Shown here: positions 36,139-36,170 of the stretch, in pieces | Layout: every line of letters starts with the position of its first letter | Numbering within the stretch: position 1 is the first letter of the stretch | Origin: Pseudomonas sp. B6002 | GTDB lineage: Bacteria > Pseudomonadota > Gammaproteobacteria > Pseudomonadales > Pseudomonadaceae | Assembly: GCF_013385985.1 (NCBI RefSeq) | Contig: NZ_JACAOY010000013.1 | Span: 1-36,170, forward strand | Direction of reading: 5' to 3' | Length of the DNA stretch: 36,170 nucleotides | The notes under the pieces: model-generated | Databases searched by the model: none | What the model saw: the letters and a program-made list of their open reading frames with translations, nothing else | Told to the model about the DNA's origin: nothing | Translations under genes and position numbers: made by a program

Positions 36139-36154
36139 TGTGGGAGCTGGCTTG
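36139..36154. repeat. Truncated REP element at the window edge
   Basis: TGTGGGAGCTGGCTTG matches the left part of the REP core but then continues AACTGGCCTAATG in place of CCTGCGAT. The element is broken at 36155 by unrelated sequence. Confidence 0.6.
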
Positions 36155-36170
36155 AACTGGCCTAATGATT

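Overview
The window reads as chromosome of a fluorescent-group Pseudomonas. The DNA is GC-rich with a strong C/G third-position bias, the intergenic spaces carry the pseudomonad REP sequence (core GGAGCTGGCTTGCCTGC), and the gene set (RHS toxin, MocR, many LysR regulators, class Ia NrdB, DUF1289) fits that genus. No rRNA, tRNA, CRISPR array or intact insertion sequence was seen. Functions are read from motifs by eye; no database search was possible.

Layout. (1) 1-5602: the 3' part of a large RHS polymorphic toxin gene whose start lies left of the window, with an AT-rich variable toxin tip, an immunity-like gene overlapping its stop by 4 bases, and a further orphan small gene. (2) 5771-11410: CPG2-like M20 carboxypeptidase, MASE2-GGDEF diguanylate cyclase, a LysE exporter divergent from a MocR regulator, and a short sigma54 activator. 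(3) 11411-14410: REP-rich spacers around an OmpR-type two-component pair; the second spacer holds three tandem 134-bp REP-containing units. (4) 14411-16873: LysR divergent from an MFS transporter. (5) 17725-26664: a probable catabolic locus. A LysR gene is divergent from a BesD/HalD-family Fe(II)/2-oxoglutarate oxygenase, a DddP-like M24 enzyme, a complete peptide-type ABC importer (Tat-exported binding protein, two permeases, fused double ATPase) and an outer-membrane porin. Another LysR gene follows. (6) 27666-28814: a lower-GC PD-(D/E)XK nuclease-like gene with a TTG start. (7) 33458-28918, minus strand: Fae-like protein, aldo/keto reductase, aldehyde dehydrogenase, then an MFS transporter. 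(8) 33575-36120: GNAT acetyltransferase, nrdB behind NrdR-like boxes, and a DUF1289 gene.

The two most interesting systems are region 5 and region 7. In region 5 the porin and ABC importer would bring in a small amino-acid- or peptide-like compound, the oxygenase would oxidise it, and the M24 enzyme would cleave it. The oxygenase keeps the HxD triad, so it is probably a hydroxylase rather than a halogenase. The M24 enzyme appears to keep the DddP metal site but to have Gly where DddP has its proposed catalytic Asp. In region 7 a formaldehyde-activating-enzyme homologue sits with aldehyde-handling enzymes in a genus not known for the methanopterin pathway. Both loci carry A-rich motifs of the Hfq/Crc catabolite-repression type next to translation starts, which fits use of secondary nutrients.
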